Assembly: GCF_001514115.1 (NCBI RefSeq)
Contig: NZ_KQ948459.1
Span: forward strand, 363,163-427,162
Direction of reading: 5' to 3'
Source: Streptomyces olivochromogenes
GTDB taxonomy: Bacteria > Actinomycetota > Actinomycetes > Streptomycetales > Streptomycetaceae
Length of the DNA: 64,000 nucleotides
Of this stretch, positions 57,598 to 64,000 are shown piece by piece (within the stretch, counting starts at the first letter, position 1; the number at the start of each line of letters is the position of its first letter). The position numbers and the translations under genes are program-made. The notes under the pieces are model-generated. The model did no database searches and was not told the DNA's origin. It was given only the letters and a program-made list of their open reading frames with translations.

Positions 57598-58599
57598 CTA
57601 TTTCGGGGTGTCCGTGTTCCCACCCGTGGCGGAGCCCGTCGTCACCGTCCGTTCCGCCGAGAACCCGCCCCAGGTGCCGTCCGGCAGCTTCGCCCTGATC
57701 CGCACCCGGTAGGCGACCCCGGCCTCCCGTCCCACGTAGAAGCTGTAGGTGGCCCTGCCGCTGGGCGGTGTGCCGCCCCAGACGAGTGAGGTCGCCTGTC
57801 GGCCGTCCAGGTCGATCCGGTACTCCGTGATCACCCCGTCCGTCCGCGGCGGCAGCCAGGACAGGTCGAGGTAGTACGCCCCGTCCGTGCGGTGGGAAGT
57901 CGCGCGGAACCCGGTCGGCGCGGTGCCGCGGCCGTCGTCCGCGCCCGGCGCGGTGGTGAGCCGGACGACGGCGCTCGCGGGGGAGAGGTTGTCCGCCGCG
58001 TCGCGGGCTCGCACGGTGAAGGCGTACGCGGTGCCGGGCCTCAGCCCGGTGACGACGGTCGCCGTCTGTCCGCCGCCCACGCTGTGGATCTTCGAGCCGC
58101 CCTGGTAGACGTCGTACGAGACCACGCCCCGGGCGTCCGTCGACGCCGACCACTCCAGCTGGGCCGCCCGGCTTCCGACCGCCCTGCCGTGGGGGCGTTC
58201 GGGGCGGGTCGGGGGCGTGCGGTCGGCGGCGGCCGCGACCGGAGTGGTGGCGCGCACCGGCTCGCTGGGCGGTCCGGGGTTCCCGTCGGCGTCCAGGGCC
58301 CGGACAGTGAAGACGTACTTCGTGGACGGGGCCAGTCGGGTGACGTCCACCATGTGTTCGTCGGCGGGCACCCGCTCGACCCGTGTGGTGCCGCGGTACA
58401 CCTCGTAGCCGGTGACCTTCACTTCCCCGGAGACGCTGTTCCACATGACGTGCACGGTGGTCGCGCTGCCCGCCGTCGCGGTGACTCCCATCGGGGCCGG
58501 GGGCAGCCGCTCACCCCCGCCGTCGGCTCCCGCACCTCCCCCGCACGCGGTGAGCACGAGCAGCGAGCCGCAGATCAACCCAAGGGAAACGCGTCGCAC
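57598..58599 (-). CDS. Lipoprotein with three fibronectin type III domains
   Basis: This 333-residue exported protein has a lipoprotein signal (RRVSLGLICGSLLVLTACGG, lipobox LTAC). Three FnIII modules follow: about 40-125 (APMGVTATAGSATTVHVMWN), 135-220 (GSRAAQLEWSASTDARGVVS) and 230-325 (APTGFRATSHRTDGAYYLDL). No catalytic domain is attached. FnIII repeats in streptomycetes often accompany polysaccharide-degrading enzymes, and a chitosanase gene lies divergently across 435 bases. GTG 58599 puts the signal in place. It probably binds a surface polymer or serves as a spacer protein. Confidence 0.85.
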   Translation of the reverse strand: MRRVSLGLICGSLLVLTACGGGAGADGGGERLPPAPMGVTATAGSATTVHVMWNSVSGEVKVTGYEVYRGTTRVERVPADEHMVDVTRLAPSTKYVFTVRALDADGNPGPPSEPVRATTPVAAAADRTPPTRPERPHGRAVGSRAAQLEWSASTDARGVVSYDVYQGGSKIHSVGGGQTATVVTGLRPGTAYAFTVRARDAADNLSPASAVVRLTTAPGADDGRGTAPTGFRATSHRTDGAYYLDLSWLPPRTDGVITEYRIDLDGRQATSLVWGGTPPSGRATYSFYVGREAGVAYRVRIRAKLPDGTWGGFSAERTVTTGSATGGNTDTPK

Positions 58600-58850
58600 C
58601 GGCCTGCCTTCCCTCGACGGGATTGGTCTGTACCTATAAGACACGGCTGACGCGGCCACATCAAGGGGGCGGTGGCCGTTCGTCGGACCGTCCTCGGGCT
58701 ACGTATGCTGATGCCTGACGCGGTATGAACTCACCCTCTCGACAGGGGAGTTCGTGCCCACGGCGCGGACCGCTGTCGTCGCTGATGCCGCGCCGGCGAG
58801 GGCGGTCGAGAGGCCCGGGTCCACCACGGCTCGGGCTCTCGGCCGCAATG

Positions 58851-58950
58851 CACCCGCCGAATCCGCCGGGCCCCCGCCGAATCCACCAGGCCCCCGCCGA
58901 TCTGCCGTGTACCCGCCGTGCCGCCGTCGGGCCCGCCGTGCGCCGTCCGG
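58851..58950. repeat. Tandem repeat, five 20-bp units, in a divergent promoter region
   Basis: Units begin at 58851, 58871, 58891, 58911 and 58931, with consensus about CCCCGCCGAATCCGCCGGGC. The array sits in the 435-base gap (58600-59034) between the FnIII lipoprotein and the chitosanase genes. Otherwise this gap contains AT-richer TATGCT/TATGAA segments near 58704-58728 that could be -10 boxes; no small gene is apparent. Confidence 0.8.
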
Positions 58951-59034
58951 CCCCATCCCAGTGGACGCATCGTCTGAAACACGCCAAATTTTGCCGAACG
59001 ACCGTCAATATCCCCCAGGAGAGGGTCTTTTATC

Positions 59035-59733
59035 GTGCGTGTTCAGTCGCTGACGCTGGCTGCGGCCAGCGTGGCCCTGCTCTCTCCCGCCCCGTTTCCC
59101 GCCCCGTTTCCTGCCGCCCGTCCGAGCCCGCCCGTGGCGGTGCGGGAGGGGAAGGTGCGCGCCGCCGATCTGCTCGCCAAGGTCCGTGACTGCGTGCCCG
59201 TCTCGAAGGGGCGCTATCGCTCCGACGACGGCAGCAGCGCCGAGATTCCCGTCTGCGGCACGCGGGGCGCGGTGTTCTGGAAGGCGGACATGGACATCGA
59301 CTGCGACGGCCGCCCCGGTCTCGTGTGCAACGGGCGGAACGACCCGCTCTTCTCCGGGACCACCGCGTATCAGCAGTCCGACGGGCGGTACCTGAGCGCC
59401 GAGACCCTCCCGTACGTCGTGGTGCCCACACCCAGTGGTATCTGGGACCACCGCGTCCACGGCATCCGAGGCGGCTCGGTGGTCGCGGTGATCTACCAGG
59501 ACCGGGTCCAGTACGCGGTGGTGGGCGACACCGGACCGCACGGAATCATCGGCGAGGCCTCCTACGCCACCGCCAAGGCGCTCGGCATCCGCCCCGACCC
59601 GCACGGTGGCGGGACGAGTTCCGGAGTCACCTACATCGCGTTCAAGGACTCCCAGGTGTCGCCCATCGAGGATCACGCGGCAGCCGTGACGGCGGGTGAG
59701 CGACTGGCCCAGGAGTTCGTGCGCGGCGGCTGA
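59035..59733 (+). CDS. Secreted GH75-type chitosanase
   Basis: This 232-residue protein has a short signal peptide (LTLAAASVALLSPAPFPA) and a Pro-rich linker (PAPFPAARPSPP). The catalytic domain matches GH75 (fungal-type) chitosanases: WKADMDIDCDG, VVVPTPSGIWDHR, VVGDTGPHGIIGEASYATA with conserved Asp/Glu acids, and GVTYIAFKDSQVSPI. It would cleave chitosan outside the cell. The GTG start follows CAGGAGAGGG. It is opposite a FnIII lipoprotein gene, with a 20-bp tandem repeat in the shared upstream region. Confidence 0.85.
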   Translation: MRVQSLTLAAASVALLSPAPFPAPFPAARPSPPVAVREGKVRAADLLAKVRDCVPVSKGRYRSDDGSSAEIPVCGTRGAVFWKADMDIDCDGRPGLVCNGRNDPLFSGTTAYQQSDGRYLSAETLPYVVVPTPSGIWDHRVHGIRGGSVVAVIYQDRVQYAVVGDTGPHGIIGEASYATAKALGIRPDPHGGGTSSGVTYIAFKDSQVSPIEDHAAAVTAGERLAQEFVRGG

Positions 59734-59801
59734 GCGGCGGCGGTGTCGGTTCCATCAGGTGCGATTCCATCGAGGGCGGTTCCCCCAGGGGCGCAAGGCC
59801 G

Positions 59802-60539
59802 TCAGACCGCCGACCAGCCGTTGTCGACGGGCAGGATCGCGCCGTTGATGTTGCTCGCCGCGTCGGAGGCGAGGAACAGGATGGCGGCGGCCTGCTCCTC
59901 GGCCTCGGCCGCGGTGCCCACCTTGCCCATGTACGAGGCGAGGACCCGCGGGCCGAGAGCGTCGCGGTCGGCGTCCACGGTGATGGCGGTCTTCGTGCCG
60001 CCGGGGGCGATGGCGTCGGCCCGGATGCCCTTGTCGCGGTACGTCACGGCCAGGGACTTGGTGAGCCCCGCGATGCCGTGCTTCGAGGCGGTGTACGCGG
60101 CGCCGGCGGCGCTGCCGCGCAGGCTCGCCTCGGAGGCGGTGTTCACGATGGCGCCCTTGCCCGCTTCCAGCATGTGCGGGAGCACCGCCCGGGTGAGCAG
60201 GAAGGGAGCGGTGAGATTGACCCGGATGACCCGCTCCCACTCCGCGTCGCCGACCTCACCGACCGCCGACATGCGGTCCATGATCCCGGCGTTGTCGACC
60301 AGTACGTCCACCCTGCCGAACTGCTCCACGGCGGTCGCGGTCACCTGGTCGACCACGGACTGCTCGCTCAGGTCGCCCGTCACGGCCACGGCGGCGCCAC
60401 CGGCCGCCGCTATCTCCTCGACGACCTTCTCGGCGCCCTCGACGTTGAGGTCGGCCACCAGGACCCGGGCACCCTCCGCGGCGAAGGCCCAGGGCGGTGG
60501 CCCGCGGCCGCACTCACACGCTCCAGCCCCTGCTCTCAC
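59802..60539 (-). CDS. SDR oxidoreductase lacking the normal N-terminal strand (possibly broken)
   Basis: From about residue 18 (AFAAEGARVLVADLN) this is a standard SDR with NNAG-like DNAG, TASEASL, YTASK and INGAILPVDNGW. The first 17 residues (RAGAGACECGRGPPPW) replace the usual KVALVTGAGSGIGRATAL: the first beta strand is missing, and the GRATALA stretch is garbled as GRGPPPWA by small insertions that shift the frame and restore it. The GTG start overlaps the dhaM stop (GTGA). It is either a 5'-truncated, inactive gene or one with a sequencing error. Confidence 0.65.
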   Translation of the reverse strand: MRAGAGACECGRGPPPWAFAAEGARVLVADLNVEGAEKVVEEIAAAGGAAVAVTGDLSEQSVVDQVTATAVEQFGRVDVLVDNAGIMDRMSAVGEVGDAEWERVIRVNLTAPFLLTRAVLPHMLEAGKGAIVNTASEASLRGSAAGAAYTASKHGIAGLTKSLAVTYRDKGIRADAIAPGGTKTAITVDADRDALGPRVLASYMGKVGTAAEAEEQAAAILFLASDAASNINGAILPVDNGWSAV

Positions 60540-60961
60540 ACCTTCCGGTAGGTGTACGCCTCCGCGGCCGCCGCCTCGACCGCCGCGAGGTCGGCTCCCG
60601 TCGAGGCCGTGACGACCGCGGCCACCGCGCCCTCGACGAAGGGCGCGTCCACCAGACGGCTGTTGTCGGGGAGCTCGTCCCCCTCCGCCAGCAGGGCCTT
60701 CACGGTGAGGACCGCGCTGCCCAGGTCGGTGAGCACGGCGACTCCGGCGCCGCGGTCCACCGAGGCGGCCGCCGCGGAGATCAGCTCGGCGCTGGTGCCG
60801 AGACCGCCGTCCACCGTGCCGCCGGCCGCGGCGACGGGAGCGGTCGTGTCGCCGCCCGCGAGTCCCGTCGCCAGCTCGGCGACCGAGGCGGCGACGGCGG
60901 CGCTGTGGGAGACCAGCACGATGCCGACGAACTGGTTCGTGCTGCCCGGGGATTCACTCAT
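60536..60961 (-). CDS. dhaM: Dihydroxyacetone kinase phosphotransfer subunit DhaM (PTS EIIA-Man fold)
   Basis: This 141-residue single-domain protein has the phosphorylated His near the N-terminus (VLVSHSAAVAA) and a Rossmann-like EIIA-mannose fold; no HPr or EI domain is attached, as in many Gram-positive bacteria. It passes phosphate from the PTS (HPr) to ADP bound on DhaL, so dihydroxyacetone is phosphorylated at the expense of PEP. Its start overlaps the dhaL stop by 8 bases. Its stop overlaps the start of the truncated SDR. Confidence 0.88.
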   Translation of the reverse strand: MSESPGSTNQFVGIVLVSHSAAVAASVAELATGLAGGDTTAPVAAAGGTVDGGLGTSAELISAAAASVDRGAGVAVLTDLGSAVLTVKALLAEGDELPDNSRLVDAPFVEGAVAAVVTASTGADLAAVEAAAAEAYTYRKV

Positions 60962-61553
60962 CGCGGGCCTCCACGAGCGCGCCGATCAGCAGGGACGAGG
61001 ACGTGGCACCCGGATCCTGGTGCCCGATGCTGCGCTCGCCCAGATAGCTGGCCCGGCCCTTGCGGGCCTGGAGCGGAGTCGTCGCGACGGCGCCCTCCTC
61101 GGCGGCCGTCTTCGCCGCGGCGAAGGACTCGGCGAGCGCGTCCACCGCGGGCACCAGCGCGTCGATCATGGTCTTGTCGCCGGGCGCGGCTCCGCCCAGC
61201 GCCATCACCGCGTCCACGCCCTCGCGCAACGCGTCCGCGAACTGTTCCTCGGTGACCTCCGCGGCGTCCCCGAGGGCCTTGCCCGTACGACGGAGCAGGG
61301 TGCCGTACAAGGGCCCCGACGCGCCGCCGACCGTGGAGATCAGCCGGCGTCCGGCGAGGGTGAGTACGGCGCCGGGGGTGTCCGGCGCCTCCTTCTCCAG
61401 CGTGGTCACCACGCCGGTGAAGCCGCGCTGCAGATTGCTGCCGTGGTCGGCGTCGCCGATCGGCGAGTCCAGAGCGGTGAGCCGCTCCGCCTCGCGGTCC
61501 ACGGACGCGGCGGTCGCCGTCATCCAACGGCGGAAGAACTCGGCGTCGAGCAC
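60954..61553 (-). CDS. dhaL: Dihydroxyacetone kinase ADP-binding subunit DhaL
   Basis: This 199-residue all-helical protein has the nucleotide/Mg site SPIGDADHGSNLQRG (three acidic/His ligands) and GGASGPLYGTL. It carries a permanently bound ADP that is rephosphorylated by DhaM and gives the phosphate to dihydroxyacetone on DhaK. GTG 61553 follows AAGGAGATTC. It overlaps dhaM by 8 bases and follows dhaK after 68 bases. Confidence 0.88.
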   Translation of the reverse strand: MLDAEFFRRWMTATAASVDREAERLTALDSPIGDADHGSNLQRGFTGVVTTLEKEAPDTPGAVLTLAGRRLISTVGGASGPLYGTLLRRTGKALGDAAEVTEEQFADALREGVDAVMALGGAAPGDKTMIDALVPAVDALAESFAAAKTAAEEGAVATTPLQARKGRASYLGERSIGHQDPGATSSSLLIGALVEARDE

Positions 61554-61621
61554 AGAATCTCCTTGCGTGGTACGAACGTTGACCAGGCGGGAGGGCGACA
61601 TCATGCCGATGCCGCCGGGGT

Positions 61622-62614
61622 TCACACGCCCCAGCGCAACGCGGGCGTCTTCACCGGCGCGTCCCACAGCCGCAGCAGCTCCTCGTCCACCTGGCACAGC
61701 GTCACCGAGGCGCCCGCCATGTCCAGCGAGGTGACGTAGTTCCCGATCAGCGTGCGTGCCACGGGCACCCCGCGCTCGGTGAGCACCCGGTTCACCTCCG
61801 CGTAGAACCCGTACAGCTCCAGGAGCGGCGTCGCGCCCATGCCGTTGACCAGCAGCAGGACGGGATTGCGCGGGTTCAGGTCCTCCAGGATCGCGTGGAC
61901 CGAGAAGTCGGCGATCTCGTGCGAGGTCATCATCGCGCGCCGCTCCCGGCCCGGCTCGCCGTGGATGCCGACGCCGAGCTCCAGCTCCCCCGGCGGGAGG
62001 TCGAAGGTGGGGCTGCCCTTGGCCGGCGTGGTGCAGGCGCTCAGCGCGACACCGAAGCTGCGGGAGTTCTCGTTGACCTGCCGGGCCAGCGCCTGCACCC
62101 GATCCAGCGGCGCGCCCTCCTCGGCCGCGGCGCCCGCGATCTTCTCCACGAACAGGGTCGCGCCGGTGCCGCGCCGTCCGGCGGTGTACAGACTGTCGGT
62201 GACGGCGACGTCGTCATTGACGAGGACCTTCGCCACCTGGATGCCCTCGTCCTCGGCGAGCTCGGCCGCCATGTCGAAGTTGAGCACGTCCCCCGTGTAG
62301 TTCTTCACGATGAACAGCACGCCCGCGCCGCTGTTCACGGCCGCCGCCGCGCGCAGCATCTGGTCCGGCACCGGTGACGTGAAGACCTCGCCCGGACAGG
62401 CCGCCGTCAGCATTCCGGGGCCCACGAAACCACCGTGCAGCGGTTCGTGCCCCGACCCGCCGCCGGAGACGAGTCCCACCCTGCCGGGCACCGGGGCGTC
62501 CCGCCGTACGATCACCCGGTTGTCCACATCCACCGTCAGCTCGGGATGCGCGGCCGCCATACCCCGCAGCGCGTCCGCGACCACCGTCTCCGCCACGTTG
62601 ATGAGCATCTTCAT
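61622..62614 (-). CDS. dhaK: Dihydroxyacetone kinase substrate-binding subunit DhaK
   Basis: This 330-residue protein has the family regions SGGGSGHEPLHGGFVG, NYTGDVLNF and GVGIHGEPGRER, whose His covalently binds dihydroxyacetone as a hemiaminal. It is the first gene of the dhaKLM operon, which channels dihydroxyacetone into glycolysis as DHAP using PTS phosphate. ATG 62614 follows CAGGAGGTACCC. An 8-bp inverted repeat is located 33-58 bases upstream. Confidence 0.9.
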   Translation of the reverse strand: MKMLINVAETVVADALRGMAAAHPELTVDVDNRVIVRRDAPVPGRVGLVSGGGSGHEPLHGGFVGPGMLTAACPGEVFTSPVPDQMLRAAAAVNSGAGVLFIVKNYTGDVLNFDMAAELAEDEGIQVAKVLVNDDVAVTDSLYTAGRRGTGATLFVEKIAGAAAEEGAPLDRVQALARQVNENSRSFGVALSACTTPAKGSPTFDLPPGELELGVGIHGEPGRERRAMMTSHEIADFSVHAILEDLNPRNPVLLLVNGMGATPLLELYGFYAEVNRVLTERGVPVARTLIGNYVTSLDMAGASVTLCQVDEELLRLWDAPVKTPALRWGV

Positions 62615-62646
62615 GGGTACCTCCTGGTGAGACTAAAAGGTGAGCC

Positions 62647-62672
62647 TCTGACCTCTGTTTTTGCAGGTCAGA
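62647..62672. promoter_or_regulatory. Inverted repeat upstream of dhaK
   Basis: TCTGACCT (62647-62654) and AGGTCAGA (62665-62672) form a perfect 8-bp inverted repeat with a 10-base T-rich spacer. Its position before the dhaK start fits an operator; a transcription-attenuating hairpin is possible. Confidence 0.45.
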
Positions 62673-62769
62673 CCACGTTGGGTTGGCAAATGATCTTGGC
62701 GGTTCGCGCTGGTCTGAAGTGGGTTCCGGCGGTACTGATGCTGACCTGGTGCCGACTTCGGTGACAGGG

Positions 62770-62787
62770 TGTCAGATATAGCTGACA
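62770..62787. promoter_or_regulatory. TGTCAG/CTGACA palindrome in the low-GC region
   Basis: TGTCAGATATAGCTGACA has perfect 6-bp arms around an AT-rich 6-base centre. This is the form of many small-repressor operators. No confident gene starts beside it apart from dhaK 155 bases away on the minus strand. Confidence 0.4.
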
Positions 62788-63610
62788 TGCATACGGATCG
62801 ACCCGAGAAGCCTGCTCCGGGAAGTGTCGACGCCGGGGATGCGGTGATCATCTGTGCGGATGAAAACGGGCACGTCTGCGGCTGTCTGGCTGCCGGGCGA
62901 AATCCGGCCTTAGGGCGGACTGCAGAGACACTGTCTGGCCGAATGTTCATCGGAGGCGTGGAGGGCTCCGGCGCGGTAGTAAGCACTTCGTGTCTCGATC
63001 CCAGACTCGGGCGTGTTCCCCATTCCATGCGGGCCTGGTGGTGGAGAAGTCTGTTGCGGCCCGCTGAACCGAGCATCCCCGAAATTCTGGCTGGCTGCCA
63101 GATGTCGTGAAGGAGGTCGGAGGGTGGAGCGGCTGCAGCCCTGGCGGGGTCGCATTCGGTGGTGGGACTGTCGTGCGGTGGAACTTCAGCGGGCGTTCCC
63201 AACAGGACATCGAGCAGGGCCGACAGGACTGGCCGGAGGGACTCGCTCGGCGATGTGCGCGGCGATGACGGCACTCCCTGTCCGCTCCCGAACTCCCGTC
63301 GCCGAAACCATCCGGGCAGATCGCAGACCGTCGGACCCTCGACGCTTGCGCGTAGATCGCTCGCCGAGACACGACTCAGATGCATCAGCTGCCCCCGAGG
63401 TATCAAAGAGCACGTCGTCGATCATCATTCCGTCCTGTGCCGACGAAGATTTGGCACTTCCGATCAGAACCGGCGAGCGTGTGGGAGTGACGCTTGGCGC
63501 GGTGCCATCGACGTTGGCTCGAATCCGCGACCCTTGCCGGCGGAACTGCGGAGCGCATTCTGCGAGCTCTTCCGAGTGCGCGCGGTGACCGTAAGCGGTA
63601 CTTTTCGGAG

Positions 63611-63639
63611 CCGCCAGCAGATTCTTCGTCTGCTGGCGG
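63611..63639. terminator. Hairpin in the low-GC region
   Basis: CCGCCAGCAGA pairs perfectly with TCTGCTGGCGG (11 bp, 7-base loop TTCTTCG). It looks like an intrinsic terminator, but the transcript it would end is not identifiable. Confidence 0.6.
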
Positions 63640-63857
63640 TACAGCAGTTGCACCCAAGCTGACCAGCGGAAGCAGTAGATGGTGCGGCTCTCTGGCGGGG
63701 GCTGGTCCGGAAATGGTCCGGATCTTGGTCCGTATCGGCTTGCGCAATGTGCTGCTGGGGGGCCTTCTCGGACCAGTGCTGTGATCGGCAGTGCGACGAG
63801 CTGGATTCCGCCGGGGACCTCCCCCGTTTGCCGAGCGCGGCCGCCGGGTTCAGACGT

Positions 63858-64000
63858 TCAGGCGGCGCCGGGCAGGCCGTTGAGGAAGTCGGTCGCCTTG
63901 TGGCCTTCGGCGGTCAATGAGTCGCAGCGGAACCGTTCGGACGCTGTGGAGGCGGAGGCAGGAGCGGCAGCGAGGAGCGCGGCGGCGCCAACCCCGGGGG
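63858..64000 (-). CDS. C-terminal part of a small secreted protein
   Basis: The gene begins outside the window. The visible 47 codons read GVGAAALLAAAPASASTAS, a signal-peptide core with an Ala-x-Ala site, followed by a short mature part (ERFRCDSLTAEGHKATDFLN...LPGAA) with one Cys. The codon use is strongly G/C-ending, unlike the preceding 1.2 kb. The complete protein is probably under 100 residues. I do not recognise a family. Confidence 0.6.
   Translation of the reverse strand, partial: PGVGAAALLAAAPASASTASERFRCDSLTAEGHKATDFLNGLPGAA

Larger units (their letters stand above)
62615..63857. other. Lower-GC region without a confident gene
   Basis: About 1.2 kb between dhaK and the partial gene at the right edge has visibly lower GC and weak third-position bias. 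Open frames exist on both strands (for example 62769-63110 plus, 113 codons with a TTA), but their codon use is not Streptomyces-like and no domain is recognisable. It contains the dyads listed separately and three TGGTCCG direct repeats near 63705-63735. It may be a decayed or transferred segment. Confidence 0.55.

Noticed and set aside
62769..63110. 113-codon ORF starting on the TGTCAG palindrome
   Set aside because: Weak third-position GC, a TTA codon, no ribosome binding site and no recognisable domain; treated as non-coding.
63490..63540. tRNA-like 3' end (GGCTCGAATCC) in the low-GC region
   Set aside because: The T-arm consensus is broken and I could not place acceptor, D or anticodon stems.

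Overview
The window is chromosomal DNA from a high-GC actinobacterium, almost certainly Streptomyces. Evidence: about 70% GC with strongly G/C-biased third codon positions, many GTG starts, 4-bp ATGA/GTGA gene overlaps, Tat-secreted proteins, an ECF sigma factor of the type linked to DGPF proteins, and an intergenic repeat family typical of the genus. About 60 coding genes are supported. No rRNA, tRNA, CRISPR array or intact insertion sequence was seen.

Left part (1-19.2 kb): the end of an undecaprenyl-pyrophosphate phosphatase and its terminator. Next is an amide/aspartate catabolic locus: FadR-type regulator, asparagine-type permease, Rhizobium-type asparaginase, aspartate ammonia-lyase and glutaminase, which together would convert Asn/Gln to fumarate, glutamate and ammonia. 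Then come two GT-C mannosyltransferases, a D-Ala-D-Ala carboxypeptidase, a short second copy of transcription terminator Rho, a methyltransferase, a P450-SDR-VOC-MFS group, and a DGPF/YCII-ECF sigma operon with a candidate autoregulated promoter.

Catabolic island (19.2-31.2 kb): two divergent operons. The minus operon has ABM monooxygenase, flavin hydroxylase, ACMSD-like amidohydrolase, cyclase-type hydrolase, BBE-type flavin oxidase and FAH-fold hydrolase, followed by a LysR regulator and an SDR. The plus operon has FAH-fold hydrolase, two-domain extradiol dioxygenase, HisD-like dehydrogenase and SDR. Nearly every junction overlaps or is a few bases. The set reads as a complete meta-cleavage route for an unknown aromatic (probably carboxylated) compound, and is the best candidate here for an undescribed pathway.

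Middle (31.5-48 kb): a Tat-exported beta-helix protein, several alpha/beta hydrolases, decayed transposase pieces, a hydrolase remnant, a GH13 glucosidase, a GntR/UTRA regulator with a DasR-like operator, a serine hydrolase, a secreted PI-PLC, an acetylxylan-esterase-like enzyme, a two-HTH PucR-like regulator, and a stress group (Rv1733c-like membrane protein, small coupled ORF, universal stress protein).

Right part (48-64 kb): a molybdopterin oxidoreductase with its flavin reductase, a quinone reductase with a GNAT enzyme, a MarR regulator with a PrmC-related methylase and an FadH/OYE-type flavoenzyme, a PadR regulator, surface proteins, a chitosanase, an SDR lacking its N-terminus, and the dhaKLM dihydroxyacetone kinase operon. 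The last 1.2 kb before a partial secreted-protein gene has lower GC and no convincing gene.

A recurring theme is short-period tandem repeats beside gene ends: 25 bp x4, 32 bp x4, 23 bp x5, 20 bp x5 and a 7-bp array that reverses polarity at its centre. The regulatory observations that most deserve testing are the MarR half-sites shared by two promoters, the ECF promoter match and the Rho paralogue with its pyrimidine-rich leader.
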